Assembly (NCBI GenBank): GCA_001929475.1
Contig: LXFE01000257.1
Location: 1 to 64,000, forward strand
Direction of reading: 5' to 3'
DNA from: Neolecta irregularis DAH-3
Taxonomy: Eukaryota; Ascomycota; Neolectomycetes; Neolectales; Neolectaceae
Length of the DNA stretch: 64,000 bases
This document shows, piece after piece, positions 9,756 through 22,400 of the stretch; the stretch's first letter is position 1, and each line of letters starts with the position of its first letter. The notes under the pieces are model-generated. The model was not told where the DNA came from, searched no databases, and saw nothing but the letters and a program-made list of their open reading frames with translations. The position numbers and the translations under genes are program-made.

Positions 9756-12324
9756 ATGATTCGCCGCTTCCACTCTCTCCTCAGATCCAGATCTGCTATT
9801 CACCACCAGAGAAACACCCGTCTCTATTCCTCGCCCGTCGCTAAAGCTCTTCTCAGGTCGCTGCGCTTTCCCGCGCTCGGTGCTGGTGCCGGCGTCTCAA
9901 TCCTCGTCTGGGCAGACAACAAATTTGCCGAAGCTGCGGGCTACACAAAAGCAATTTGGGACTCAACTGCCGATACCCTGGCTAAAAGCTGGTCGAATAT
10001 CGCAGATGCTGCGGGATGGTTTCGGTTTAATGGACACTCAAACAAAGATCCCAAATCCACAACAACAATCACCGTGGCTGCGGCTACGGCTGCTGCATAT
10101 GCATTGGCAGACGATGACGACCTAGAAAATACCCGCAACCCCTTTGATGCCAACCACGACGATCAGATAATCGCCCTTACAAAAACAATGATCGAAATCC
10201 GTACCCTCCTTCAACAAGCGGGAAACACCACCGCCCTCATTATGCCCAGTATCGTCGTCATCGGCTCACAAAGCTCAGGCAAGAGCTCTCTCCTAGAAAC
10301 GATAGTCGGCCATGAATTCCTGCCCAAGTGCCTGCGTTCTCCTTACATATTCACTAACTCGCTCAGAGGTAATAATATGGTCACCCGCAGACCAGTAGAA
10401 TTAACCCTCATTCACACCCCAGACTCTGCTTCAGAGTACGGGGAATTCCCCGCTTTGAAACTCGGCCGTATCACGGATTTCTCCCAAATCCAGAAAACCC
10501 TCACAGACTTGAATCTCGCCGTGTCAGAATGGGTCACCGACGATCCAATACAACTAAACATATACTCCCCCCGCGTCCCAGACCTTAGTCTCATCGATTT
10601 ACCAGGATATATCCAGGTCACAAATCAAGATCAGCCTGATCGCCTGCGTGAAGAAATAGAACTCCTTTGTGAAAAATACATTAAACCCCCGAACGTTATT
10701 CTCGCTGTATGCGCAGCAGATATCGACCTAGCAAACTCCACAGCCCTCAGAGCAAGTAAACAAGTCGATCCAAAAGGCGATCGGACACTTGGCGTAATCA
10801 CAAAAATGGACCTCATTCCCGCGCAGGAAGGCTTCGAAATCTTATCCAACAACCGCTACCCCCTTCGACTAGGCTACATTGGCGTGATTTGTAAAGTTCC
10901 CCCACAAGGACTAATACGTCGATCCCGCAACATCACAGATCTCGTAACCAAAAATGAACAAGCATATTTCTCTGGTCACCCAGAGTACGAAAGCTGTGTA
11001 GTCGGCTCACTAAATCTCCGCAAACAGTTAATGAGAGTCCTTGCAAATTCAATGGCAAACAGTCTTCAAGCAACCCACAACCAGGTCAAGAAAAGCCTCG
11101 AACAAATCTCGTACCAATATAAAGTAAAATATAACGAACGCAATTTGACTCCAGAATCCTACGTCGCCCAAACAGTGGACCAAATAAAATCCCATTTCAA
11201 ACAAATCTCATCAAACCTCGACCGTCAAAAAGTCCGAGACCTTCTCAAAGAAAGAATTAACGCACAAGTATTAGATTTATTAGCTGAACTATATTGGGAC
11301 GTACAGGCTCATGAACCCAATATGACTGATCTTCCCCAAGCAAAACTCGACGATAAATACTGGAAAGCGAAATTGGAGACGGCGACCTACCGTCTTACTA
11401 GACTAGGCATAGGCCGTTTATCTACAGAAGCAACAGTCGATCGCGTAAGAGAATTAATCACGCAAATATGTAACGATTCATCTATCCACTCCCACGATTT
11501 CGCGAAACAACAAGTCATTCAAGCTTCTGAAGATATAATTGAACCAAAGGCATATCAAGCATCCGATCAAGTTGAAAATTGTATAAAACCTTTAAAATAC
11601 GAGATTGATATCGAGGAACGTGAATGGGACTGTGCAAGAATCAGAGCACTTGATCTTATTTCTACCGAAATTGAATTATTGGATCATGTTTTTGAGAAAA
11701 TTAGGGAAAGTGTAGGGAGTCGGTATCTTGGTAAAGTCACTTCTCTTCTCAGGGAGCATCAAGATGAGGATATTGAATTATTGGAAGGAAAAAGTGGGTA
11801 CAGTCTTGCTGTTTTGGAAAAGGGTAAGAAAAGAAAAGATTAAATGTAGGAGAGGACTAACATTTTAGGAAAGGAAGCTCTTCGGTGGAAACAACGAGCA
11901 GAGTTACTTCATTTTCGTAAAAGAGTGGTGTCTGGAAAACAATGCAAGTCGGTTAAAAACAGCTCGTTATGTCCTGAAGTTTTTCTTGACGTAGTTGCCG
12001 AAAAACTCGTATCCACAGCCGTGATGTTTATCAACGTTGAATTAATCTCTGAATTCATTCATCAGGTACACCTTTCCTTTTTATCTTCTAGGATATCTTT
12101 AATGGTATTTTTAGTTCCCGAGGGAGATTGATCATCGGCTGTTACAATCACTTACCCCTGAACAAATCGAATCATTCGCACGAGAAGATCCAGTTGCGAG
12201 AGATCATATTGATCTTCAAAGCAAAAAAGATTGTCTTGAACAAGCGTTGATTAAAATTGAGGGAATTATGGCTAGAGATCAACTGTCCAGACGGTCGAGA
12301 AGGAATGCAAGATATAGATTCTAA
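9756..12324 (+). CDS. MGM1: Mitochondrial dynamin-like GTPase MGM1/OPA1
   Basis: Three exons, 824 aa. The N-terminus (MIRRFHSLLRSRSAIHH) is a basic mitochondrial presequence, followed by a hydrophobic segment at about residues 40-56 that would anchor the long form in the inner membrane. Dynamin GTPase motifs: GSQSSGKSS at about 169, DLPGYIQV at about 277 and TKMD at about 350. The middle and stalk helices follow. Two introns (11824-11868 and 12066-12114) lead to the GTPase effector region with FPREIDHRLLQSLTPEQ, and the protein ends in an Arg-rich tail. MGM1 fuses mitochondrial inner membranes and maintains cristae; a rhomboid normally cleaves it to a short form. The cleavage site was not identified. 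Confidence 0.93.
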
Positions 12325-12625
12325 TTACCTTCTTGAATGAAATGATTGACTTTTAAATACTGAATAGTTTACTCTTACTGTATTTCAATAAACGGCAGCA
12401 TTCGTTTATTCCTATTACAAGACAATTCTGCAGCTCACAAATATTTCTGAATCTTTTCAACATCGATCCTTATCCACTGTGGAGGTTTGAAATAAAATGA
12501 CTGATTCGCTCATATTAACTACATTGCTTATACTAGATTTCCCAATTAACCCGTCCTTGGTGCCATCCGTTTACAATTCTACAGTTTAACATTTCAACCA
12601 ATAAACAATGAACGCACAAATAACA
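12325..12625. other. 300-bp convergent intergenic gap
   Basis: This is the 3' flank shared by MGM1 and POL12. It is AT-rich with no ORF or repeat of note, and presumably contains both polyadenylation sites. Confidence 0.6.
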
Positions 12626-14799
12626 CTAAATTCTTTGAATATCAACCCTTGTCCTTTCCCACAGTTTATGTTGGACCTCTTGTTGATTTTCTTCTATTTT
12701 CTGCGGATGAATACTCATCTTGGCCCAAGTACCCGGACCCCGCTTCTTTGTCAACGTACCTGGATTAATCGTAACCACATTTTCCACTACTTTAGCAAAA
12801 TGAAATAGTTCACTTGAAATTATCAAGATATCTGGAACCGCCTCGGAAAATTGTGCTAGTCCGAGAAAAGGCACGTCAACTTGTGAGCACGAAGACCCGG
12901 GAAATAATGGGTAAAAGTTTCGTTGGGCAAGTATATGAGAACACTGCCGTGCCATAATATTCTTATGATTTGGAGCCCTGGGAGAAAAAATAAGTTTTGG
13001 TTATAGTTTTGGATTAAACATGCCTCGTTATTTCTTCTTTTGATAAATGTAATAATATATCATTTGTCGAAACGCCGAGCGCGATCTCGTTCAATGAGAA
13101 TAATGCTGGGTTTGGAAGACACTTAAAGTTCTCCTTTGTCAATTTATTTCATTTGGGAAAACAATACTTTTGGTAATCCCATGTTTTTCCTGTCGAATCC
13201 TTGTTGAGGCCAACATGCATGCTTGTCACATGCATCCCTAGTGCTTGGAATCATGATAACTGTGGTTGAATTCGGTATTTGAGCGAGTTTACTAATCACC
13301 ATGTGTTTGAAGAAATCATCTAGAGTGGTGATGTCGGGGTTATCTATTTGTAAATCCCCGGAGACGACCATCGGGTTGTTTATATCCAGAAAGGGTCCAA
13401 GCTATTAATTCAGTAGGATTAAACATAGACAGAGTTTCACTAGAATTGCAACATCAGGCTTTTCATCGATTATCTTGTTGATTAGATCGGTTAAAGGTTC
13501 AAATTCAAGATCGTCTTCAGTAGTATACGGTCCTGAAGCAATGACGACTGACAAAGGCGTATCCCCAACTTTGTCTCTATAGTTTTTTATTTCTGCGATT
13601 GGAGTAATTGGCATCGGCAACATGGGCGTCTTGAGTAAGTCAAAAATATTTATATAACATACCGAATATATTTCTTTCACAGCAAAGTATCCTCCACCGG
13701 CATCATTACCTCTTAAAGCGACGATTTGTCCTGGAAAGAGAGCATAACTCGGGATATCATCAATCTTTAAGGGAACACGTGCGCCAGCACCTAGTCTTCT
13801 AGAAGTCTCGAGAACTAGCGAAGCAGGATTCAATCGACCTCCTGTAATCGAGTCACTTGCAATTCTCCCAATTGCAATTATATCAGTTTGTGATATTCTT
13901 GACGGATTTCCGAGATCATCCTCCGTAAAACTATGATGTCTTTGAAAGACTTCAGTAAACATCTCAATTCTATCGTCAAGAGCTGGAAATAAGCAAAATC
14001 CAAGGATACATAAGGATTTGTACTTTCTGAAGCGTCCATTAGCTTTTGATGCATTATCTTGAAAGAATATTTTGATAAATCAAGATTAATGGTCATTTTC
14101 ACTCGTGGTTCAGCATGATCCACAGGTTTGGCAATTTCCAGGTTGGGATTCAGGGTGTCGACTACCAGACCGGAATTTGTGCGTTGGGAGTAAGGCGTTA
14201 TTCTATATTATCAGAATATCTTTTGCAAAATAAATTTTGAACGATGTCAATTGGTTCTCTTTAAAGTTGGCAACAGGAGTCAACGGAGTTGTCCCAGTTG
14301 GAGTTTCGTTATTCAAAACCCTGGATTTGGTCTGAATCGGAGTTTCGTTCTGATTATTTTGACTTTTTCGTTTGATTCGTGGTGTGTTTGGACTTGATCC
14401 CTCCAATCTTCAATCAGTCTCATGTATCGCAGTTCCATACATATCATCAATATCCGCAGTCTTCCCAGCCCTCTTCTGGGGACCTTGATTATAATTCTTC
14501 TTGCGTTTATTTTTAATTTCGGTTTCAAGTCGGTTTTGAAGACCTTTCTTGAACATCCTTGCATTACTGAGATCAAGCTGCCGATCGTCTGCCATTTCAA
14601 TGCACCACGATTCCCATTTATAGAACAGTTCTAATGGTGAAATACTATACAGCCGAAGCATAGAAAGACATTCAGCCATGATATCCGGTTGATTCTCGAG
14701 AACTGGACCAAAATGGCTTCGCAATTCTGCTTCTACAGTATCGGATGAATTGACATTGATCGGTCCTTCATCGATTTGCATGGAATCTGCAGAATCCAT
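12626..14799 (-). CDS. POL12: DNA polymerase alpha-primase subunit B
   Basis: Eight exons, 634 aa from ATG 14799; an upstream in-frame ATG lies at 14823. The N-terminal helical domain (ELRSHFGPVLENQPDI) is followed by a Thr/Pro linker (SPNTPRIKR) and an OB fold with TPYSQRTNSGLVVDTL. The calcineurin-like phosphoesterase fold carries LVVSGPF-like positions seen here as VVIASGPYT, VAILLGPFLDINNP and IPSTRDACD. The C-terminus has IALGVSTNDILLHLS, YPLFPG and VNPGTLTKKR-like ITINPGT. The metal-binding residues of an active phosphatase are missing, as in all B subunits. It tethers the catalytic subunit in the primosome. One intron, 12978-13023, uses GCATGT. It is convergent with MGM1. Confidence 0.93.
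12978..13023 (-). other. GC-AG intron in POL12
   Basis: A 46-nt intron with donor GCATGT. The apparent GT donor two codons further on (GTTTAA) puts the next exon out of frame. Using GC gives LSKEEITRAPNHKNIMARQC, continuous with the conserved C-terminal domain. Confidence 0.7.
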
Positions 14800-15683
14800 C
14801 TTGGATCGAGAAATGAACTGCACGAAGGTCTTGGACTGTGAACAAGGAAAGTTGGTACTGCAGACAAGTTTAGACGTGAGAGAAACGTGACTGGATGAAA
14901 CATGTGCATCGGAAGCGATTCTTCGGCGTTAATGTTGGAATGACAAATGCAACCTTTTTGTCTAATCTTTCTGGCCATCGACTTTTCGGTGAAATCACCG
15001 ATTTACCTTGAACATTCGCGTTGTTCCAAAAAACAATATGGAACCCTGACAGCTATTCGTCTTCTTAGGTCGATGGAAACCACTGTCGTAATTTGATGCT
15101 TCGTCTTGTGAAAACAAACGAGTCTGGAATCCTGACGGCAATTTGTCACTTTCGGTTCCTTTTTCTCCCATGTCCCGGTTTTAGATTGACACCAAAAAGC
15201 TGTCTTGTTCTCTATTTGCGAGAATTCTCAACCTTTACCATCCTTAAACTATAACCATAAACAGCCTCTTAGTATCTGTTGAACACAAATCGAACGGGAT
15301 TTCTTTTCCGGTGGAGATAATACCCATTCATGCCGATTGTGATTTGTTCTAACATCCTTGTTCTGAGCTAATGGAAAAATTGACGATCATGAATTCATGT
15401 GTTTTTCTTTAAGGAATCTCTAAAGGACTTCTCAGCGCCGGTCCTCTTCATGGCCCCGCACTTCACTCCAGCTCGCTTGTTTGATTCGATAATTGGTCCG
15501 AGCCGTGATCTTCTAGTTGGTCTAAGATAGCGCACCGCATTCAGTTTGGAAATCTTCCCCACCCCTATTTTGTCGTAAACTACTCCAGTCTGGGCCGTGC
15601 TGTGAAAAGAAGACGTCACAATCATTCCCTATATCCAAAACTTATATCCATACAATATCCAGCTTGTCCTAACATCCTGAACG
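14800..15683. other. Divergent intergenic region with one small uncertain ORF
   Basis: About 880 bp between the starts of POL12 and the PH-domain gene. It contains two similar stretches, GGAACCCTGACAGCTATTCG near 15041 and GGAATCCTGACGGCAATTTG near 15126. A 76-codon minus-strand ORF at 15395-15625 is listed separately. Nothing else is recognised. Confidence 0.5.
15395..15625 (-). CDS. Possible small hypothetical protein
   Basis: A 76-codon ORF from a true ATG, rich in Arg, Lys, Gly and Ser, with no recognised domain. It reads away from the PH-domain gene, which starts 58 bp further on. Its composition is basic (RPTRRSRLGP, MKRTGAEKSFRD), which could suit a small RNA-binding or mitochondrial ribosome-type protein, but chance cannot be excluded at this length. 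I include it only because the 880-bp gap is otherwise empty. Confidence 0.2.
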   Translation of the reverse strand: MIVTSSFHSTAQTGVVYDKIGVGKISKLNAVRYLRPTRRSRLGPIIESNKRAGVKCGAMKRTGAEKSFRDSLKKNT

Positions 15684-17274
15684 ATGTCTTTGATAGGTCT
15701 GAATCTCCCAGAGGTAGACTATGCTTTCGATAAGGCATCCACAGAACATAAAGGGATTACCTGGTAATCACAGCCATTTGTCTGCACTACAAACTGACGT
15801 CAATAGGCTTATTCTTTCATACCTGAATAGAGATGCAGTACACCTTGCTGCTGATGGCGTGGGAACTCTAGAGCTGCAGAACAATCTTCTGTGCCATGAG
15901 CTTGCATTTGCCATTGTTCGAATGAAACGAAAAACAATGATAGTCACTTATGAATCTGAGGATTCCACACTTGTTCAGAAAGGTCGATTTCCATTTTGAT
16001 GAATATCTTATCCTACAGTTCGCGCAAATGTCCATCTCCGAGCTATCAAAGAGAAATTTGATGTTCGTAAATTGCTGGCCATCAAGTCATTTGTGTTAAT
16101 TTTGTAAAGCCACAAGCTTCAGCAACATGTCAATGCATCACCGACCTGGACGAAGATTTCTTTCTTCGTCTCCTTGCAACAACTGCACCTGCTTTATCAG
16201 ATATTGCCGAAGAAGAAAATCGTCAATCATATACCTTATCTGAAATGCTTGGAACGGGGTCGAAGAATGTTTCTACACTTAGCGTTACACAAGTCATTGT
16301 TCCTGCCCAATCCTTCCCCACCCCGTTATCACCAGAAAAGGCTCGTTTAATGAAAGCACTCGAAAAGCGACGACAAAATGTCAATAAGGCTTTGGTGGGA
16401 TCACCACCCGAGAGACCCCCGCCAGCAGCACCCCTACCAGAATTGCCGGCACAAAGTTTACCTCGTAGACCTTCAATTCGAGAAGCTTCCGTTTCATATA
16501 CACCGATCCATCCACCGACTGCAGCTTCAAGAAAAGGCTCAATTTGCAGCATTTCCTCTGCAGCATCGATTCGATCCGACACGTCGACTACTGCAACTCG
16601 ACGGAAGATGTCAACCGGTCAATTATTTGCACTGGAAACAGCTGGGAAGCCTTTGTTGTCGGGTTGGATTAACGTACAGTTGTCCACTTCTCCGGTATGC
16701 TCACTCTCTTATGTCAATTGATCTAGCGTAGCTCTGGAGACGCCGATGGGTAAGAATTGATAGTCGCAAGCAGATGATTTTGGATTCTCGGGTATCTACA
16801 GCTCCTTGATATGGGAGCTGATATGATCCAGGATGGCCATACTCGAACATATGATATACCCCGAGATGTCAGAACTCTTCGTGAACTAGCTCTCGACGAA
16901 CAAGAGTTGTCTCACAGTATCCTGTTACTTTGAAATTAACTGATTTTCCAGGTGTTACACTTGAGATGAATGATGGTACGACGCTCTGTTGCGCTTGTGC
17001 GGATGCAAACGAGTTGGAAGAATTGCGACAAGGTAATACTATCTCAGTGGAGTGGATACTGATTTCCAAGTTATTCTTTTCTGTCTTTCAACACCTCATT
17101 GAACCATCGAGAAAATTTCTCTCAGCAATCACTTTTTCTGTGTATCTAGTAATTGAGTGTATTGCTCCTGTATTGGCTTCGTGCAAATTTGATGGGCATT
17201 GGACCCTGTGCGACACGCGACACGGTTATCTTTGGCGGACTTTGTGCACGTGTATCCGACGTAGCTCTTCATAA
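15684..17274 (+). CDS. PH-domain protein of unknown function
   Basis: Eight exons, 415 aa. The N-terminal 140 residues form a helical block (LQTDVNRLILSYLNRD, TLELQNNLLCHELAFAI, RANVHLRAIKEKF). A cysteine-containing patch ATCQC leads into FFLRLLATTAPALSDIAEEE and a conserved-looking TLSEMLGTGSKNV. A Pro/Ser/Arg-rich linker follows (residues about 220-290). A C-terminal PH domain starts at PLLSGWINVQL, contains WRRRWVRID and TRTYDIPRD, and ends in a helix NELEELRQVIECIAPVL. I do not recognise the family from the N-terminal part. A signalling or cortical scaffold role is only a guess from the PH domain. The last intron (17033-17149, 117 nt) is the longest I see. The stop is only 38 bp before the SHG1 start codon. 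Confidence 0.65.
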
Positions 17275-17312
17275 TTCTCCCAGTATTTCAAGCGACCTAC
17301 CCGGATGTTTGA

Positions 17313-17787
17313 ATGAGCAGCGACGAAGCGCGCGTCGATGCCTTGGTGGAAATGTACAAAAAGAGCGGACAATTTGATCAACTTCGACGAGATTTGATGA
17401 GAGAGTTTTACGATACAGTATGTTTAGGCACCGTTATATCCACAAACTGATTGGAAGGAGGGCGTGACGCTTGTGGAAAGGCTAAAGGTACTTGTTGATC
17501 AGGAAGTAGAGAATGATCCATCTCTGTTGACCAGGGAGAAAGGCAAGGCTACGGCGCTGTTAACAGGTGCCATGGAACGGTATCTTCTTTCGTCTAGCTT
17601 TGGTAGGTTGAATTCAAGATCCAAAATTAGCGAGGATGCCCTCAAGCTCATCAAGAGCTCGATACTGGAATCCCCCCAGTTTTGCGAAAGAGTTCAGAAG
17701 AACATAGGAGCAATGTATGAAGAGAAACAGTCCTCTCCGTTAGAATCCGCAAAACACAACAAGGCCCAAGATCAAATGCAGGAATAG
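17313..17787 (+). CDS. SHG1: BOD1/SHG1-domain protein, probable COMPASS subunit Shg1
   Basis: Two exons (intron 40 nt with donor GTATGT), 144 aa. The first 35 residues carry the BOD1/SHG1 signature: VDALVEMYKKSGQFDQLRRD followed by LMREFYDT. The second exon contains EGVTLVERLKVLVDQEV and continues as a helical region with several Lys/Glu-rich turns. In budding yeast Shg1 is a small subunit of the Set1/COMPASS histone H3K4 methyltransferase; the animal homologues BOD1 and BOD1L act in chromosome biorientation and fork protection. Assignment to COMPASS is by homology only. The start codon is preceded in frame by TGA, so it is not a continuation of the PH-domain gene upstream. Confidence 0.82.
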
Positions 17788-17936
17788 AGATAAATTACAA
17801 CCATCGTCAGTAATAACAACAGAAGCTTGAGCCTCATCATCCCCTGTTCAATATCGTGCTATGCGGAATCATAGTAAAAAATCCAGACCTTGTTGCGAAA
17901 ACTCCTACTTGACACCAATCCAACCATCATCGTCGA

Positions 17937-19166
17937 TTAAGAACTGTTTGCCAATGCATGCTGGTCCATCAGGGATTCACAAAGGAGCAAAGGCCCCGCA
18001 TCATTGTGAGGAGTCATGCTGAGTGCGATGTCTGGCGCGGCTGTAGTGATTGAGACCGAATTGGAAGAGGAAGAGATTGCAATAGCACTAGAGTCTGCGT
18101 GTCGACTGATTCCGTCTTTATCTTCACCGGTACAATGTCCCCTTCCTGAGCCATTTATCATTTCTTTGCTGAAGCGTTCTGCCATCGGTGTATGATCTGC
18201 CTGTTGAGCGAGGTCTTCCCAGTCTTCACTCAAATCATTCGCTATAGAAGTTTCAAGATCATAACCGGCTCGGCACAATGGACAAAGAAACTCGACATCT
18301 GTGCTGAACACAAGGGGTTTAATGCATTTGAAATGGAAAATATGTGAGCATGGCGACACAAAGAGTGCTTGACAAGGCTTGTATCAGCATAAAGGCGTCA
18401 GGGATGTTTATTACCGCAATATTGAAAAGACATATACAGCATTCCGACACATATGTGGATCCAGAATCGTTATCTGTCTTATTTTTGTGTTTAACAAAAG
18501 ACCGTAGCTTGAGATGCGTTGCAACGCTGACAGTCAGCTTGGAGGATTCAATCAGGACTTATACTTGAACCGGTTTAGACTATGTTGCCATGCTCGATTA
18601 ACCTCGACACGCATCTTGACACATCTATATATCTCTTCCGTTCCTCCTCGAAAATCGATTCCCAATTGAATGATATCGCCATCTTTCATGGGAAAGGGTT
18701 TACTTTCGGCATTGGGGCCTGCCAAGCGGATATGGTTGAGGAAAGTTCCAGAACTGGAGCCGATATCTCTGATGTACCACTACCTCGTAAGCTTCTGCTC
18801 CTTCAGTAGAATGCATACTCTTCCGTCGTCACATTTCATTTCTGCATGGTTTCGACTGACGACCTTGGACTTGAAGGTAATTGCGGTCTTCTGTGCCGCA
18901 GTTTGCCTGTCCGTGAATCTACCGATTTTAATGATCGCCCCCCCTGGGATACGGCGTTCTATAGGTTCAAACTGCAATGCATGCCGTGATGTTGAATCTA
19001 CGTGGGGAACCAAACGAATACAAGGGTAATTCAGTGTGTGTTCATCTTCTGTTTGATGAGCTGCGAGCGACGATATCCCACCGAGTCGCTCGATTGAGTT
19101 CGAATGCGCGAGAACTACCCCTTGACTTGCAACGGTGGTCATACCGAGAGCTTGGATAATCAGCAA
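17937..19166 (-). CDS. DMA1: FHA-RING ubiquitin ligase Dma1
   Basis: Four exons, 371 aa from ATG 19166 (an alternative ATG at 19142 loses 8 residues). The FHA domain spans about residues 60-180: IKIGRFTDR, SKVVSRNHAEM, then WYIRDIGSSSGTFLNH after a 39-nt intron. The RING domain follows with CCICLFNIA, PCSHIFHFKCI and CPLCRAGYD, giving the C3H2C3-type spacing. The tail is Ser-rich and shows no domain. Dma1 in S. pombe and Dma1/2 in budding yeast ubiquitinate SIN/septin regulators at the spindle pole and bud neck during mitotic checkpoint. FHA followed by RING is diagnostic of this family in fungi. It is convergent with SHG1 and divergent from TEL1. Confidence 0.93.
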
Positions 19167-19215
19167 GCACTATCTCGCCTGTTTGGAACTGAGTGTTACG
19201 CCTCTTACCGCCCCT

Positions 19216-19221
19216 CACGTG
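19216..19221. promoter_or_regulatory. E-box CACGTG in the DMA1/TEL1 divergent promoter
   Basis: A perfect palindromic CACGTG lies in the 268-bp region between the two start codons. This hexamer is the site of bHLH factors of the Cbf1/Pho4 kind in fungi. One hexamer in a short promoter may be chance. Confidence 0.3.
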
Positions 19222-19434
19222 TGTTGTTGCTTGACCAGTCTAGTCTGAATAGACTTGGTTCGATAACTAGCGCTTGTAACCACCACGATTGGCATTAAGC
19301 TGAATCTGTTCTACAGCCAGTGCAGAAGACGAATTCCGTGCCCAACGAGTGCGGATTATCACAGCTGAGCGGAAGCATGCCATGTCTGAGCACCATTTGT
19401 TTGAGGTGATTCTTCAATACGCAGGTTTCTTATA

Positions 19435-22400
19435 ATGGAGGCCATTCAAAAATTGAAATCCGATAAGATCAAAGCCCGCATGGACGGTGTTAAGCTTTTA
19501 CATTCTCTAGTCATTGGACATGACATTCTGCACAAAGGCGATGATACCACCTATCTCAGAATATTGGGTGCATTATTCGACTCTGTCGAGATAGAAAGAC
19601 GCCTTTATGTTCGTGCGCAGAAAGCAGCAATCGAAGATCGTTTGAACGCTCTTGGTCTGACTATACGCGCTACTGTGACAAATGGCTGCCAAAAGTTTCG
19701 AAAGAAGTCAATTCGTCATTTCCTTTCAAACATTATACCGGCCTACGAAGAAGATATTGTTGCGCCACTAAGATCGCATTATATCAAAGCTCTTCGAGTG
19801 TTAATTACATTCGCTCCGCATCTTGAACAAATGGGGAACGAGCAAGTTTTCGTTCTTATAAATTACTGCAGAGATTTCATCAGTAGTCGGATTCGAAGAC
19901 AGAGTGAGATGATGGGTTTTGACGAAGAAGTTCCAATACATAAGGCTGCAAAAGAGCAGTCTCATTTGAAGAAGTTTGATCTAGACAATGTACAAAACAT
20001 CATGGCATGCCTCGATCAAATCATCAAATCCTATGCCAATCGGCTTTCTGTTTTCCCTGACGAATATACCAGACAGATTACTGTCCTCGCGTTTGATTAT
20101 ATTCGCCATTATAAGGCAGATGTGATAGGGATAACACATGCTGTATCAGCTTTGACATGCATCGCAGAATACTTTACCACCAACGATATCTCTAGTGCTG
20201 GCGGCATCTGCGCCGACTTTTTGAGCTTGATGAACTATCTTTGGCCAACGAGATCAATTGTTCTCCGATGCCATCTAGCTGCTTTGTTTCTTGTACTACA
20301 TCCGTTGATATCGATCATTCAGAGAGACGATGAACGAGTGGCCGGATTGTCTGAAATCCTACAATCACTCTTCGATGTTATTTATGATGGCTACATCTCA
20401 AACATCAACGTCGAACGTCTCCAGATGGACCAAGTTGCTTTCGGATCTAGGCCTGTCGAAGCCGAAATATTTCCCGTTATGAAGTTTCCTTCATTTCAAT
20501 TACATTGTGAGGACCCAGAAAAGGCTGAATTGCCCTGGTCCACTGTCTTCATTATGTCACATTTGATGCTGCAGTTGGAGCTCAATTGCGAAACTCTCCA
20601 AGTGCCACCCACGGATGAACGTCCAGCAAAACGACACAAATCATTAACCAATCTGCAAAGCTTAGTTGGCCGCCTTACAGTGGACTCAGAAATCGCCACG
20701 ATTACGGTATTACAAATTTTATCATTTGCCTTCCATATTGATGCAAGATTTTCAGAACGACTAGAATTGGGATCTTTTCTGCATGTACTCTGGCAACTAG
20801 TTGATCATGAAGACATTTCAGTCCAATGTTGGAGTATGTTATGCATCGCCAGTCTTGTCTCATCTTCAAAACCTGAACTACTCACTCCAGAGGTCTCGTC
20901 TCCTTCTACTTGGATGAAACTCTGGAAAGTTGTCCTGCGAAAGTCTTGCCTTCCTGGTACCTGTCGGTTTTCCAGCCATCTCTTGCGAGAACTTCTTCGA
21001 TCGCATGTACTTGATCTTTCGGAGCTTGAGCAATCAATCTTAGGCACTTTGGAGGTAGACCAGATTGGCGCACCTGCCGTACTCTGTGATAACAGTCTTC
21101 GATACTGGGAGATGCTTTTCTGCATTCGCGAATATCTCGGCGGAGAGCTGTCATCCAATCTGCATGAATTCTTCTTGAAATGGTTTGGTAACAAGTGGAT
21201 CCCATCTGAAAGTATTGGTTTTCCGGGTTATCATCACAGATGCTACTATTCGGATTCTAGTACATTCCTTCGAATTCTGAGCTCCTTTGGCTGTTTCGAG
21301 ATCATTCAGTCATCAGTCCCTCCCCTCTCTTTGAAAGGCGTCATTGGAAAAGCTTGTCAGAGGCTGAAGATTCGTTCAAATATCTTTCAGTATCTTATTG
21401 AAGGCCAATGTCCTCACGCGAGTATTAAACGAGAAAATATCAACAGCAAGGATATTCAGATCCCATATTTACGGGTTCAAGGCGTTCCGAAATTGATTCA
21501 GTTGCTCATCAACAAATTAGCCCAGACAATTAAGTTTTGGGAAGAAGCATTGAATTCTAAGAAGACACCAGCTGTCGAACAAATCCAATATTGGGGAGTT
21601 CGAATGTATGAAATCGTTGCATTTACCTGGGCTGCTATTTCTCAGGAAGAACACCAAGAAGGTGCAATGGATCTGCTTTACAAGGCGGATGCTTTCCTCT
21701 CTGTTCTTCGGAATTGTCTCGAAATATCAACCGCTATCAAACCCCATATCAAGACAGAAATATTCGCTTGTATCATGGATTTATCTTTGAAAACTTTCAA
21801 CCATCTTTCGAATATTTCACGAATAAGTATTCGACCTCTGCTGGAAACCCAATTAGAACTTTTCTTTCAGACTATGACATCTCAGAAGTCCGTAAATCCC
21901 AACACAGAATCCCTCATTGATCCAGATTTTCACAGTAGCAGCTCAGCTCTGAGCTCTGATCAAGAGGCGATTCCCTTCGAAGATGAGTTTCGAAAATATG
22001 AAAGTTGTCACTGGTCAATTGAAAAGTGGAATTATTCAGTCATCGAAGACATTCGATATCAATATGACCTCCACCTTTGCAGTCAGCAGTTAAGTCCTTC
22101 TTACATCCAGGAGCGCGTGCGGAGCCTTGGACGAATGCAATCTTTGTGCGCAGCTCAATCATTTCTTCACCATGTGGACCGTCTAAATGCTGCAGACTTT
22201 TCAATGATTATGAAAGCGCTTGCAGAACAATTCCTGGAAGGAAGACATGATCAGTATCTATATGGCCTCTGCGATTGTGTTGTTGTCACTTTTATTGAAT
22301 TTTTGATTGCTTCGGTGCCGACATGGATGTCTTCGCCACCTGAAGAGAAAATCGGCACGATTCTACAGTTCTTCCTAAAATTGATTCTCTCGGGCACCAC

